Shown here in pieces: positions 33,538 to 41,891 of a stretch of DNA of 64,000 nt. The position numbers and the translations under genes are program-made. The notes beneath the pieces are model-generated. The model ran no database searches, was not told the origin of the DNA, and saw only the letters and a program-made list of their open reading frames with translations. Location: positions 372,001-436,000 of the forward strand of contig NZ_JAHUWK010000004.1 of the NCBI RefSeq assembly GCF_019219065.1, read 5' to 3'. Within the stretch, counting starts at the first letter, position 1; each line of letters begins with the position of its first letter. Origin of the DNA: Duganella sp. sic0402. Lineage in GTDB: Bacteria; Pseudomonadota; Gammaproteobacteria; Burkholderiales; Burkholderiaceae_D.

Positions 33538-36012
33538 CTAGTACTGGCCGCGCACGGTCAGCATCACGCCGCGTGGCGCGCCGTAGTAGTAGCCCGGACC
33601 GTACTCGCGGATCTTCTCGTAGTAGACCTTGTCGAACAGATTGGTGACGTTGAGCTGCGCGCTCAGCTTGTTGCTGAAACGGTAGCCGACAAAGCTGGAC
33701 GCCAGCGTGTAGCCGCCCTGGCGCGCAAACGCCGTGCCGCTCTGGCTGGTGATCTCGCTTTGCACATTGAGGCCGCCACCGATCTGCCACTGATTCAATT
33801 CGCCCGGAAGGGTGTAGGTGGTGAACAGGCGTATCAGGTGCTTCGGCGTGGTGGTGCGCAGCGCCTTGCCGGTGTTGCTGGCGGTGTCGCGTACATACTT
33901 GGTGTTGTTCAGCGTGTAGCCGGCCGAGATATTCCAGTTCTTGCTCGGCTGTCCCGACACTTCCGCCTCGAAGCCACGGCTGCGCTGCTCGCCGTCGGCG
34001 ATCTGGCAATAGCCGTTGGTGTAGTCCGGCGGGCATGGGTTAGGGCTGCTCAGGTCATCTACCGCCTTGCCGTTCTGGTCCAACTGGAAGATCGCCATGC
34101 TGGCGTTGAGGCGTTTGTTGTAAAACTCTCCCTTGACGCCCAGTTCTATGTTGCGGCCGGTGATAGGCTTCAGCGGCTTGCCGCCGACGCCAAAGGCGCG
34201 CTGCGGCGTGAACACGTCGGCATAGCTACCGTACACGGTCAGGTTGTCGTTGAGCGTGTACAGCGCGGCCACATAGGGCGTGAACTCGGCGTCGACGCTG
34301 AAGGCGTTGACGATGGCGTCCGGCTTGTAGTCCCACCAGCTCATGCGCGCGCCGAGGATCACGGTCAGCGGATCGCTGACGCTGAAGCGCGCAGTGCTGT
34401 AGACCCCTTGCTGCTCGGTCAGATTCTTGACGTACTTGCCGGTGAACGGCGCGCCTTCCGGCATGGCGATCTGGTACGGGTCCCAGGTGTAGGGATCGAG
34501 CCCGGTCATCGACGCCAGGCCGCTGACGGTGGCGCAGGAGCCGGCTACCGGCTGCGCGTAGTCGCGGGTGCCGTTGGCGCCGATTACCAGTTCATGCGTG
34601 CGGCCCAGCAAGGAGAACGGGCCGCTGGCATACAGGTCCCAGCTGCTTTGCTCGGCGGTGTAGTCTTTTTCGCCGCAGCGGCTGATCTGGTAATTGACCT
34701 TGTTCGGGTCTTTGGCGTTACGCGAGATGAGCGTTTGCACATAGCCGTTGGCGTCGTTCAGACGTTTCATCTTGATGAAGTCGAAGCTGGCCTTGGCGTT
34801 CCAGCCACCGCCCAGATCCTGTTCCAGCGTGGCGAACACCTGCTGGTTCTCGCGGTCCCAGTGGTTCTGCGCCGAACCGAGATAGGTATCGCGCGCGAAG
34901 TTCATCGGGCTGCCGTCGATATTCGCCATCAGATTTCCCCAGGCGCCGTTGGTTTTCAACTGCGCGTATTCGGCACCGGCAAACAGCTTGGTGCCTGGAC
35001 CCAGGTCCGCCTCCATCACCGCGTACAGCACGCCCTTGTCGGCGTAGCGCGATTTCTGGAAGTGGCGGCGATCATCCTTGACCGCCACCGCACGGCCGCG
35101 CACCGAGCCGCTTTCGTTGAGTGGCGTGGAAATATCGACTTCAGCGCGGTAAGTGTCCCAGCGGCCGACCGTGGCTGCGCCGGACATGGCGAAGTGATCG
35201 AGCGGACGCTTGCGCACCAGGTTGACCGCGCCCGACGGACTGCCGGCGCCGCGCATCAGGCCAGCGGCGCCGCGCAGCACTTCGGCATGGTCCATGGTCG
35301 CCATATCGGGCTGGATGTAGAAGCCGTTGCCGCTGCCCGGCGTAATGGCGGCGTTGCCGTCGAACTGCACATTGGTGATTTCCTGGCCGCGCGCGTAGTA
35401 GCTGACGCGTTCCGAATCGGTGTTGAATACCTCGATGCCGGGCGTGCTGCGCAATACATCGCTCAGATCGGACAAGCCCTGGTCTTCGATCTGCTGGCGG
35501 CTGATGACGGTCAGGCTGTGCGGCGTCTCGCGCGGCGAGGCGTTGATTTTGCCGATCGACAGTGCGCGTGCCGCATACGAGCCGGTGCCTTCGCTGATAT
35601 TGTCGCGCGTGGCGGTGATCACCACTGCTGCCAGCGTTTGTTCACCCTTGGGGATGGCACGCAGCGCGTATGCGCCGCTGGTGGTGGGCACGGCTTCCAG
35701 GCCGGTGCCTTCCAGCAGTGCCGCCAGGCCTTGCTGCACATTGAACTTGCCCTGCACGCCACGGCTGTTTTTGCCATCGGCCAGCTCGGTGGTGCCGGCC
35801 AGGAAAATGCCGGATTCGCCGATGAAGCGGGTCAGCACGGTTTTCAGCGGGCCGGCTGGAATCTGGTAGTCGCGCGCGGCGGGTGCGGAGGCAGAGGCTA
35901 GTGCGTGCGCTTGCGCAGCCAGCAGCATCGGCGAGGCCAGCACGGCGCCGTTCAGCGCCAGGCGCAAGGCGCGCGCCAGCACGCGGGGAGTAGGGAAGGA
36001 TTGCTTCGACAT
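33538..36012 (-). CDS. TonB-dependent siderophore receptor with signalling domain (FecA/FpvA type)
   Basis: 824 aa from MSKQSF. Signal peptide to about residue 40. STN signalling domain about 45-125 (ARDYQIPAGPLKTVLTRFIGESGIFLAG, GLAALLEGTGLEA). Plug about 140-270 (SPRETPHSLTVISRQQIEDQGLSDLSDVLRSTPGIEV, HAEVLRGAAGLMRGAGSPSGAVNLVRKRP). Then a 22-strand barrel ending VMLTVRGQY (aromatic last residue). The STN domain and the fecR and fecI genes just upstream show that it signals iron-siderophore binding to the paired anti-sigma factor. Ligand unknown; the plug is of the ferric-siderophore class. Confidence 0.92.
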   Translation of the reverse strand: MSKQSFPTPRVLARALRLALNGAVLASPMLLAAQAHALASASAPAARDYQIPAGPLKTVLTRFIGESGIFLAGTTELADGKNSRGVQGKFNVQQGLAALLEGTGLEAVPTTSGAYALRAIPKGEQTLAAVVITATRDNISEGTGSYAARALSIGKINASPRETPHSLTVISRQQIEDQGLSDLSDVLRSTPGIEVFNTDSERVSYYARGQEITNVQFDGNAAITPGSGNGFYIQPDMATMDHAEVLRGAAGLMRGAGSPSGAVNLVRKRPLDHFAMSGAATVGRWDTYRAEVDISTPLNESGSVRGRAVAVKDDRRHFQKSRYADKGVLYAVMEADLGPGTKLFAGAEYAQLKTNGAWGNLMANIDGSPMNFARDTYLGSAQNHWDRENQQVFATLEQDLGGGWNAKASFDFIKMKRLNDANGYVQTLISRNAKDPNKVNYQISRCGEKDYTAEQSSWDLYASGPFSLLGRTHELVIGANGTRDYAQPVAGSCATVSGLASMTGLDPYTWDPYQIAMPEGAPFTGKYVKNLTEQQGVYSTARFSVSDPLTVILGARMSWWDYKPDAIVNAFSVDAEFTPYVAALYTLNDNLTVYGSYADVFTPQRAFGVGGKPLKPITGRNIELGVKGEFYNKRLNASMAIFQLDQNGKAVDDLSSPNPCPPDYTNGYCQIADGEQRSRGFEAEVSGQPSKNWNISAGYTLNNTKYVRDTASNTGKALRTTTPKHLIRLFTTYTLPGELNQWQIGGGLNVQSEITSQSGTAFARQGGYTLASSFVGYRFSNKLSAQLNVTNLFDKVYYEKIREYGPGYYYGAPRGVMLTVRGQY

Positions 36013-36105
36013 GTAATTCTCTCGGACAGTTATCAATAAGAAGATTGCTTCATCTTCTGAATCGAAGTGCTCGCCCAAAAGCGGAACTGTCGCGGTAAAT
36101 ATTTT

Positions 36106-37083
36106 TTATTTGGGCTCGATGCTGGTCCACCAGGGCAGCGTGCGCTGTATCTTGACCGGCAATACCGTCTCCAGCATGGCCAGCGCCCGGTCCGGATCGC
36201 GCAGCGGATAACCGCCGAGCACGCGCAGCTGCGCCACCTGCGGCGCCACGCCCAGATGGCCGCGATGGTAGCGGCTCAATTCCGCCACCAACTGCTGCAA
36301 TGGAATGTCGCTGGCCAGCAGCACCCCGCGTGTCCAGGCCTCGCGGGCCGGATCGGCGTTCTCGGTCGGCTGGAGCTGCCCGGCGCTGAAGCGCAGCTGC
36401 TGGCCAGCTTCGATCACGCGCGAGCCGCCGTGCGCCGGACTCACTGCAACCGCACCTTCATAGACGGCCAGCAGGGTGCTGTCGCCATCCAGCCGCACGG
36501 TGAAGCGCGTGCCCAGCGCCTGCATGCGGCCATGGCGGGTTTCGGCGATGAAAGGACGGGCGTCATGGCCGGTTTCAATCAGCATTTCACCACTGACCAG
36601 CTGGATGCAGCGCATGGCTGGCTGATAATCGGTGTTCAGTGCAGTGGCGGTGTTGAGCCAGATGCGGGTGCCGTCGGCCAGCGTGATATCGCGTAGCTCG
36701 CCGGTTGCGGTGCGATGCTCCGCCGACCAGGCCAGCGCGACCTCCGACAGCTCGCCACGGCGCCAGCCGGCCCAGCCCAGAAAGCCGGTGCCGGCCAGCG
36801 CGGCGATGCAGCCCAGCAGGCGGCGGCGTCCGGCGCGCGCGGTGTGCACCTGTGTTAGCGCGCCGGCGGCGGCCTGGCGGCTGTCCACGGCCTGCATCGG
36901 CGCGAAGCGTTGGCTGATGGTTTCGGCATAGGCCCAGGCCTGGCGGTGATCGCCGGCCTGCGCCAGCCAGTCGCGCAGCGCGGCGCGGTCCTGTTCGGTA
37001 GCGTCGCCGGAGCGCAGCAGGGCGAACCACTCGGCCGCCTGCTGCATCACCGCGTGCGACGGCGTGGCGGCCTCAGTGTGCAT
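36106..37083 (-). CDS. fecR: FecR-family anti-sigma regulator
   Basis: 325 aa. N-terminal cytoplasmic DUF4880 (AAEWFALLRSGDATEQDRAALRDWLAQAGDHRQAWAYAE), one membrane segment near 95-112 (LLGCIAALAGTGFLGWAGW), then the periplasmic FecR domain (GELRDITLADGTRIWLNTATALN, VSGEMLIETG, TRFTVRLDGDSTLLAVYEGAVAV) and a C-terminal STN-binding part (ASDIPLQQLVAELSRYHRGHLGV). It relays the receptor signal across the inner membrane to the sigma factor encoded upstream, which it overlaps by 11 bases. Confidence 0.93.
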   Translation of the reverse strand: MHTEAATPSHAVMQQAAEWFALLRSGDATEQDRAALRDWLAQAGDHRQAWAYAETISQRFAPMQAVDSRQAAAGALTQVHTARAGRRRLLGCIAALAGTGFLGWAGWRRGELSEVALAWSAEHRTATGELRDITLADGTRIWLNTATALNTDYQPAMRCIQLVSGEMLIETGHDARPFIAETRHGRMQALGTRFTVRLDGDSTLLAVYEGAVAVSPAHGGSRVIEAGQQLRFSAGQLQPTENADPAREAWTRGVLLASDIPLQQLVAELSRYHRGHLGVAPQVAQLRVLGGYPLRDPDRALAMLETVLPVKIQRTLPWWTSIEPK

Positions 37084-37579
37084 CGGCGCCCCAGCGGGCT
37101 TCCAGCTGCATACAGTGCAGCATGGCTTGCGCCATGTATTTGCGCACCATGCGGTCGGAGACGCCGAGTTCGGCGGCGATTTCCTTGTCGCTCATGTCCA
37201 GCACATTGCCCATCACAAAAGCCCGCGCTACATTCGGCGCCAGCTTGCGCAGCATGGCGTCCACCGCAGTCAGGGCTTGCAGCACGATGGCGCTGTCCTC
37301 GGCCGAGCAGATATTGCTGGCCGGCTGGGCGGCAAGGGCGTCGAGCCAGGCCTGTTCGACCTGGCGGCGGCGCCACAGATCGACGCACAGGCCGCGCGCG
37401 ACCGTGCTCAGATAGGCGCGTGCGCCCTCGGCACTGTCAAAGGCGCGCGGCTTGAGCAACAGGCGGATGAACGCATCATGGGCCAGGTCGGCGGCATCGC
37501 CATGGTTGCCCAGGCGGCGTTGCAGCAAGCCATACAGCCAGCCGTGATGGTGGGAATACAGGAGTTCGACGGCCGACAT
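37073..37579 (-). CDS. fecI: FecI-type ECF sigma factor
   Basis: 168 aa. Sigma region 2 (LYSHHHGWLYGLLQRRLGNHGDAADLAHDAFIRLL) and region 4 (LTAVDAMLRKLAPNVARAFVMGNVLDMSDKEIAAELGVSDRMVRKYMAQAM) are intact. It directs transcription of the neighbouring receptor gene when released by FecR. A weak Fur-box-like sequence lies 47 bases upstream of the start. Confidence 0.92.
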   Translation of the reverse strand: MSAVELLYSHHHGWLYGLLQRRLGNHGDAADLAHDAFIRLLLKPRAFDSAEGARAYLSTVARGLCVDLWRRRQVEQAWLDALAAQPASNICSAEDSAIVLQALTAVDAMLRKLAPNVARAFVMGNVLDMSDKEIAAELGVSDRMVRKYMAQAMLHCMQLEARWGADAH

Positions 37580-37625
37580 CTGGCGCCCTTCAATCAGGTG
37601 CGGGCACCTGCAGCAAGAATAATCC

Positions 37626-37644
37626 GTGAATAAGAATCATTCCA
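37626..37644 (-). promoter_or_regulatory. Weak Fur-box candidate upstream of fecI (37.6 kb)
   Basis: GTGAATAAGAATCATTCCA shows 12 of 19 matches to the Fur consensus, with the core AATCATT intact. It is weaker than the boxes at 50480 and 58915 but similarly placed before a FecI-type gene. Confidence 0.4.
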
Positions 37645-37695
37645 TTTTAATTTATCGCCGTGAATTATGCAATCCGCCAGCTCTGCGGCAACATT

Positions 37696-37729
37696 TTTAA
37701 TGTAGTGTTAACTCTGGCCGCGCTACCAT
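37696..37729 (+). promoter_or_regulatory. Direct-repeat box and -10 ahead of the PmrAB-like operon
   Basis: TTTAAT, 5 bases, GTTAAC (37696-37712), then exactly 11 bases and TACCAT (37724-37729). The box ends 52 bases before the regulator start. Same layout as 39746 and 41828. Confidence 0.6.
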
Positions 37730-37764
37730 CAGGCGGCTGGTCATATTGACAAAAATAGGAGTGG

Positions 37765-38430
37765 ATGGTGCGCTTGCTGCTGGTGGAAGACGATCCGATG
37801 ATCGGCGAAAGTATCGAAGACGGTTTGCGCGGCGAGAGCTACGCGGTGGACTGGGTACGCGATGGCCAGGCGGCCGACCTGGCGCTAAAAACCATCAACT
37901 ACGATCTGCTGCTGCTCGACCTGGGGCTGCCGCGCAAGCAGGGCATGGACGTGCTGCGCACTTTGCGCGCCTGCGGCGCTGACCTGCCGGTGCTGATCAT
38001 CACCGCGCGCGACGGCACGCCTGCCCGCGTGGAGGGGCTGGACGGCGGCGCCGACGACTACCTGGTCAAGCCGTTCGACCTGGACGAGCTGCTGGCGCGC
38101 ATCCGCGCCTTGCTACGGCGCCGGGTTGCCCGGACGCGCTCGCTGGTGGTGCATGGCGCGCTGGTGCTGGACCTGGCCAGCCACGAGGCGCAGTTCGAGG
38201 GCGAGCCGGTCAAGCTGTCGGCGCGCGAATTCGCGGTGCTGCGCGCCTTGCTCGACAGTCCGGGCAGCGTGGTGTCCAAGAGCCAGCTGGAGGACAAACT
38301 GTATGGCTGGAATGCCGAAGTCGAGAGCAATACGGTCGACGTGTATGTGCACCGTTTGCGGAAAAAATTCGGCGCCGACTTCATCAAGAATGTGCGCGGC
38401 GTCGGCTACAAAGTGAGCCCCGCACCATGA
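37765..38430 (+). CDS. PmrA/QseB-like response regulator
   Basis: 221 aa. The ATG at 37765 is only 3 bases from AGGAG, so the GTG at 37768 may be used instead. The receiver has VEDDPMIGE, Asp52 in LLLLDLGLPR and LVKPFDLDEL. The winged-helix output has LSAREFAVLRALLDSPGSVVSKSQLEDKLYGW and NTVDVYVHRLRKKFG with FIKNVRGVGYKV. It overlaps its kinase gene by ATGA. Context (arnA-like, arnC-like, dedA downstream) suggests a lipid A modification regulator of the PmrA kind. A second, distinct paralogue of qseB at 8524. Confidence 0.88.
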   Translation: MVRLLLVEDDPMIGESIEDGLRGESYAVDWVRDGQAADLALKTINYDLLLLDLGLPRKQGMDVLRTLRACGADLPVLIITARDGTPARVEGLDGGADDYLVKPFDLDELLARIRALLRRRVARTRSLVVHGALVLDLASHEAQFEGEPVKLSAREFAVLRALLDSPGSVVSKSQLEDKLYGWNAEVESNTVDVYVHRLRKKFGADFIKNVRGVGYKVSPAP

Positions 38431-39734
38431 GGACCATCCGTCAACAACTGCTGATTGGCCTGTTGTGCGCTACGCTGGCCTGCGTGCTCGGCGCGGGTAC
38501 CATGCTGTACCGCTCGCTGCTGGCGGAAACCAATGAATTGGCCGACTTGCAGCTGCGCCAGCTGGCGGGCGCGTTGCCGGGTGATCTGAGCGGCGGCGTG
38601 CAAGCCGGCAGCAACGATCCGGAAGAAGAATTTGTGCTGCAAGCCTGGAACGCCGACAGCTCAGTCGCGCATCGCGCCGTGGCGGCGGGCCTGACCGAGC
38701 TGCCGCGCTATCAGCTGGACGGCTATGCCCAGATCATGGTGAACGGCGACAATTGGCGCGTGTATGGCGAACAGGCGCACGGCCGCTATGTGCAGGTCGG
38801 CCAGCCGCAGCATGTGCGCGACGAGCTGGCGCTGGGCATGGCCTGGCGCGCCGGTGCACCGCTGCTGGTCATCGCGGTGCTGTTTGCCGCGCTGATGCTG
38901 GTGGTGGTGGGACGCGCGCTGCGCCCGCTGGACCGTCTGGCGCAGGCGGTGGTCGGGCAGTCGCCGACGGCGCTGCAACCGTTGGACCCGGACAGCATGA
39001 CGCCGGACCTGCTGCCGGTGGTCACCGCATTGAATGGCCTGATGGGCAAGTTTGATGAAGCGCTGGCGGCGCAGCGAACCTTTGTGGCGGACGCCGCGCA
39101 TGAACTGCGCTCGCCGCTGACCGCGCTCAAGCTGCAGCTGCAACTGGTGGAACGCGCCGACGGCGAGGCCGCGCGCGCACTGGCGCTGAGCAAGATGCAT
39201 GAGCGTCTGGACCGGGGCAGCCATCTGGTGCGCCAGCTACTCAGTCTCGCACGTCACGAATCCGGCCTGGCCCGCACGCAGCTGCAAGCGGTGGAGGTCA
39301 ACAAGCTGCTGGCCAGCGTGGTGTCCGATCATTCCGCGCTGGCCGATAGCCGCGAGATCGACCTGGGCGTGGAGTCCTTTGCGCCGCTGGTGCTGCAAGC
39401 GGATCCGGATGGCCTGCGCGTGCTGCTGAATAACCTGGTGGACAACGCCTTGCGCTACACGCAGCGCGGCGGCCGCGTCGACCTGCTGGCTGGCGTGGAG
39501 CAGGGCCAGCCTTTCCTGTGCGTGCGCGACAACGGCCCCGGTGTGGCGCCAGCGCTGCGGGAACGCCTGTTCGACCGCTTCTACCGGCCCGACGGCAACG
39601 ATGTCTGGGGCGCCGGCCTTGGCCTGTCCATTGTGCGCAATATCGCTGATCATCATCGGGCGGCGATCCGGCTGGACAATGGCGAGGGCGAACAGGGCAA
39701 GGGCCTGAGCGTGACGGTGTTATTCACGTGCTGA
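38427..39734 (+). CDS. PmrB-like sensor histidine kinase
   Basis: 435 aa. Membrane segments near 8-27 (LIGLLCATLACVLGAGTML) and 147-165 (LLVIAVLFAALMLVVVG) enclose a periplasmic region of about 120 residues. A HAMP-like linker follows (RALRPLDRLAQAV). The HisKA His225 is in DAAHELRSPLTALK; HATPase_c has LLNNLVDNALRYTQRG, VRDNGPGVAP and GAGLGLSIVRNIADHH. The periplasmic part lacks a run of acidic ExxE iron-binding motifs, so the signal is open. Coupled to the response regulator by a 4-base overlap. Confidence 0.88.
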   Translation: MRTIRQQLLIGLLCATLACVLGAGTMLYRSLLAETNELADLQLRQLAGALPGDLSGGVQAGSNDPEEEFVLQAWNADSSVAHRAVAAGLTELPRYQLDGYAQIMVNGDNWRVYGEQAHGRYVQVGQPQHVRDELALGMAWRAGAPLLVIAVLFAALMLVVVGRALRPLDRLAQAVVGQSPTALQPLDPDSMTPDLLPVVTALNGLMGKFDEALAAQRTFVADAAHELRSPLTALKLQLQLVERADGEAARALALSKMHERLDRGSHLVRQLLSLARHESGLARTQLQAVEVNKLLASVVSDHSALADSREIDLGVESFAPLVLQADPDGLRVLLNNLVDNALRYTQRGGRVDLLAGVEQGQPFLCVRDNGPGVAPALRERLFDRFYRPDGNDVWGAGLGLSIVRNIADHHRAAIRLDNGEGEQGKGLSVTVLFTC

Positions 39735-39745
39735 TTCAGGAATCT

Positions 39746-39779
39746 TTAATGCGCTGTTCATGATCGCGGCGGCAGAATC
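39746..39779 (+). promoter_or_regulatory. Direct-repeat box and -10 ahead of the arnA-like operon
   Basis: TTTAAT, 5 bases, GTTCAT (39746-39762), then 11 bases and CAGAAT (39774-39779). The box ends 48 bases before the start codon. It shares TTTAA-x-GC with the dedA box. Confidence 0.55.
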
Positions 39780-39810
39780 ACTGCTTTACTAACGTATAAG
39801 CGGTGCATCA

Positions 39811-40851
39811 ATGAAGAAAGTCCTCATCCTCGGCGTCAACGGTTTTATCGGCCACCATTTGTCGAAGCGCATTCTGGAAACCACCGACTGGCATGTCTAT
39901 GGCATGGACATGAATAGCGACCGCATTCCGGACCTGCTGAATCATCCGCGCATGCACTTTTTTGAAGGCGACATCACCATCAACAAGGAGTGGGTCGAGT
40001 ACCACGTCAAGAAATGCGATGTGATTTTGCCCCTGGTAGCGATTGCCACGCCGTCGACCTATGTGAAAGCGCCGCTGCGCGTGTTCGAGCTGGATTTTGA
40101 AGCCAACCTGCCGATCGTGCGTTCCGCCGCCAAATACGGCAAGCATCTGGTGTTTCCATCGACCTCCGAAGTGTATGGCATGTGCCATGACGAGGAATTC
40201 GATCCGGAGAACTCGGAACTGATCTGCGGCCCGATCAACAAGCCGCGCTGGATCTATTCCAACGCCAAGCAGCTGATGGACCGCGTGATCTGGGGCTATG
40301 GCATGGAAGGCTTGAACTTCACGCTGTTCCGCCCATTTAACTGGATCGGCGCCGGCCTGGATTCGATCCACACGCCGAAGGAAGGCTCGTCGCGCGTCGT
40401 GACGCAGTTCTTCGGCCATATCGTACGCGGCGAGAATATCTCGCTGGTCGACGGCGGCCACCAAAAGCGCGCCTTCACCGACATCGACGACGGCATCGAC
40501 GCACTGATGAAGATCATCGAGAACAAGAACGGCGCCGCCAGCGGGAAAATCTATAACATCGGCAACCCGGTCAACAACTACTCGATCCGCGAACTGGCCG
40601 ACATGATGATGACGCTGGCCGCGCATTATCCGGAATACGCCAGCGGCGCCGCGCAAGTGAAGATTGTTGAAACCACCTCTGGCGCGTACTACGGCACTGG
40701 CTATCAGGATGTGCAGAACCGCGTACCGAAGATCACCAACACCTGCGAGGAGCTGGGCTGGAAGCCATCCACCAGCATGGCCGATGCGCTGAAAAAAATC
40801 TTCGATGCTTACCGTAGCCAAGTGACCGCCGCGCGCGCCCTGATGGAGTAA
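39811..40851 (+). CDS. ArnA-like UDP-glucuronate decarboxylase / UDP-4-keto-pentose synthase
   Basis: 346 aa, SDR epimerase fold. Nucleotide-binding GVNGFIGHHL; the catalytic set is the Thr/Ser in FPSTSEVYG and Tyr-x3-Lys in WIYSNAKQLMDR. Family blocks FRPFNWIGAGLDSIHTPKEGSSRVVTQF and LVDGGHQKRAFTDIDDGI are those of the ArnA dehydrogenase domain. It oxidatively decarboxylates UDP-glucuronate toward UDP-4-keto-pentose (some also make UDP-xylose). The N-terminal formyltransferase domain of enterobacterial ArnA is absent. Followed after 2 bases by an ArnC-like transferase gene. Confidence 0.88.
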   Translation: MKKVLILGVNGFIGHHLSKRILETTDWHVYGMDMNSDRIPDLLNHPRMHFFEGDITINKEWVEYHVKKCDVILPLVAIATPSTYVKAPLRVFELDFEANLPIVRSAAKYGKHLVFPSTSEVYGMCHDEEFDPENSELICGPINKPRWIYSNAKQLMDRVIWGYGMEGLNFTLFRPFNWIGAGLDSIHTPKEGSSRVVTQFFGHIVRGENISLVDGGHQKRAFTDIDDGIDALMKIIENKNGAASGKIYNIGNPVNNYSIRELADMMMTLAAHYPEYASGAAQVKIVETTSGAYYGTGYQDVQNRVPKITNTCEELGWKPSTSMADALKKIFDAYRSQVTAARALME

Positions 40852-40853
40852 TC

Positions 40854-41825
40854 ATGAACCGCGACCTGCCACCGCCTGAACTGTCTATCGTCATCCCCGT
40901 TTATAACGAGGAGGCCGGCCTGTTTGCGCTGTTCGCGCGGCTGTATCCGGCGCTGGACAAACTGGGCGCCAGCTACGAGATTGTATTTGTCAACGATGGC
41001 AGCCGCGATAATTCAGTCGCGGTGCTGGCCGGGCAGTTCCGCAAGCGTCCGGATGTGACGCGGGTGGTGCTATTCAATGGCAACTACGGCCAGCATATGG
41101 CCATCCTGGCGGGCTTTGAGGCGGCGCGCGGCCAGATCATGGTGACGCTGGACGCCGACCTGCAAAATCCGCCGGAGGAAATCGGCAAGCTGGTCGCCAA
41201 AATCCGCGCAGGCCATGATTACGTCGGCTCGATCCGCCGCAAGCGCCAGGATGCCGCGTGGCGCACTTACGCGTCCAAGGCCATGAACCGGCTGCGCGAG
41301 CGCATTACCAATATCAAAATCACCGACCAGGGCAATATGCTGCGCGCCTACAGCCGCAATGTGGTCGACCTGATGAACCAGTGCGCCGAGGTCAATACCT
41401 TCGTGCCGGCGCTGGCATACCGTTTCGCGCGCAACCCGGCCGAAATCGTGGTCGAGCACGAGGAACGCGCCGCCGGCGAGTCGAAATATTCGCTGTATAG
41501 CCTGATCCGCCTGAATTTCGATCTGGTGACAGGCTTCTCGCTGATTCCGCTGCAGTTTTATTCGATGCTGGGCATGCTGATGTCGCTGGCATCCGCCGGA
41601 CTGGTGGGGATATTGCTGGTGCGCCGCCTATTCCTGGGCGCCGAGGCGGAAGGCGTGTTCACGCTGTTCGCAATTTCCTTCTTCTTCATGGGCGTGATTT
41701 TGTTTGGCATCGGACTGCTGGGCGAATACGTAGGCCGCATCTATCAGCAAGTGCGCGCCCGCCCACGCTACGTGGTGCAGACCATTCTTGAGCAGAAATC
41801 GCGCGAACATTTCACACTCAACTGA
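40854..41825 (+). CDS. ArnC-like GT2 glycosyltransferase
   Basis: 323 aa. GT2 motifs are LSIVIPVYNEEAG, FVNDGSRDNS, TLDADLQNPPEEI (DxD) and DQGNMLRAYSR. Two C-terminal membrane segments (about 230-255 and 270-292) and the ending GEYVGRIYQQVRARPRYV place it with ArnC/polyprenyl-phosphate glycosyltransferases. It would attach the sugar made by the preceding enzyme to undecaprenyl phosphate at the inner membrane. The spacing (2 bases) indicates one transcript. Confidence 0.85.
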   Translation: MNRDLPPPELSIVIPVYNEEAGLFALFARLYPALDKLGASYEIVFVNDGSRDNSVAVLAGQFRKRPDVTRVVLFNGNYGQHMAILAGFEAARGQIMVTLDADLQNPPEEIGKLVAKIRAGHDYVGSIRRKRQDAAWRTYASKAMNRLRERITNIKITDQGNMLRAYSRNVVDLMNQCAEVNTFVPALAYRFARNPAEIVVEHEERAAGESKYSLYSLIRLNFDLVTGFSLIPLQFYSMLGMLMSLASAGLVGILLVRRLFLGAEAEGVFTLFAISFFFMGVILFGIGLLGEYVGRIYQQVRARPRYVVQTILEQKSREHFTLN

Positions 41826-41827
41826 TA

Positions 41828-41861
41828 TTTAACGCCTTCTTAATGATTGTTTGTTTAGAAT
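41828..41861 (+). promoter_or_regulatory. Direct-repeat box and -10 ahead of dedA
   Basis: TTTAAC, 5 bases, CTTAAT (41828-41844), then 11 bases and TAGAAT (41856-41861, 5 of 6 to consensus). It begins 3 bases after the glycosyltransferase stop and ends 47 bases before the dedA start. The best -10 of the set. Confidence 0.65.
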
Positions 41862-41891
41862 TGATGCTATTTGATTAACGAGGGGAAATAG

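Noticed and set aside
33760..35901. 713-codon open frame on the plus strand opposite the TonB receptor
   Set aside because: Same cause. The composition is low-complexity Ala/Arg/Gly/Val and the opposite strand shows all the receptor motifs.
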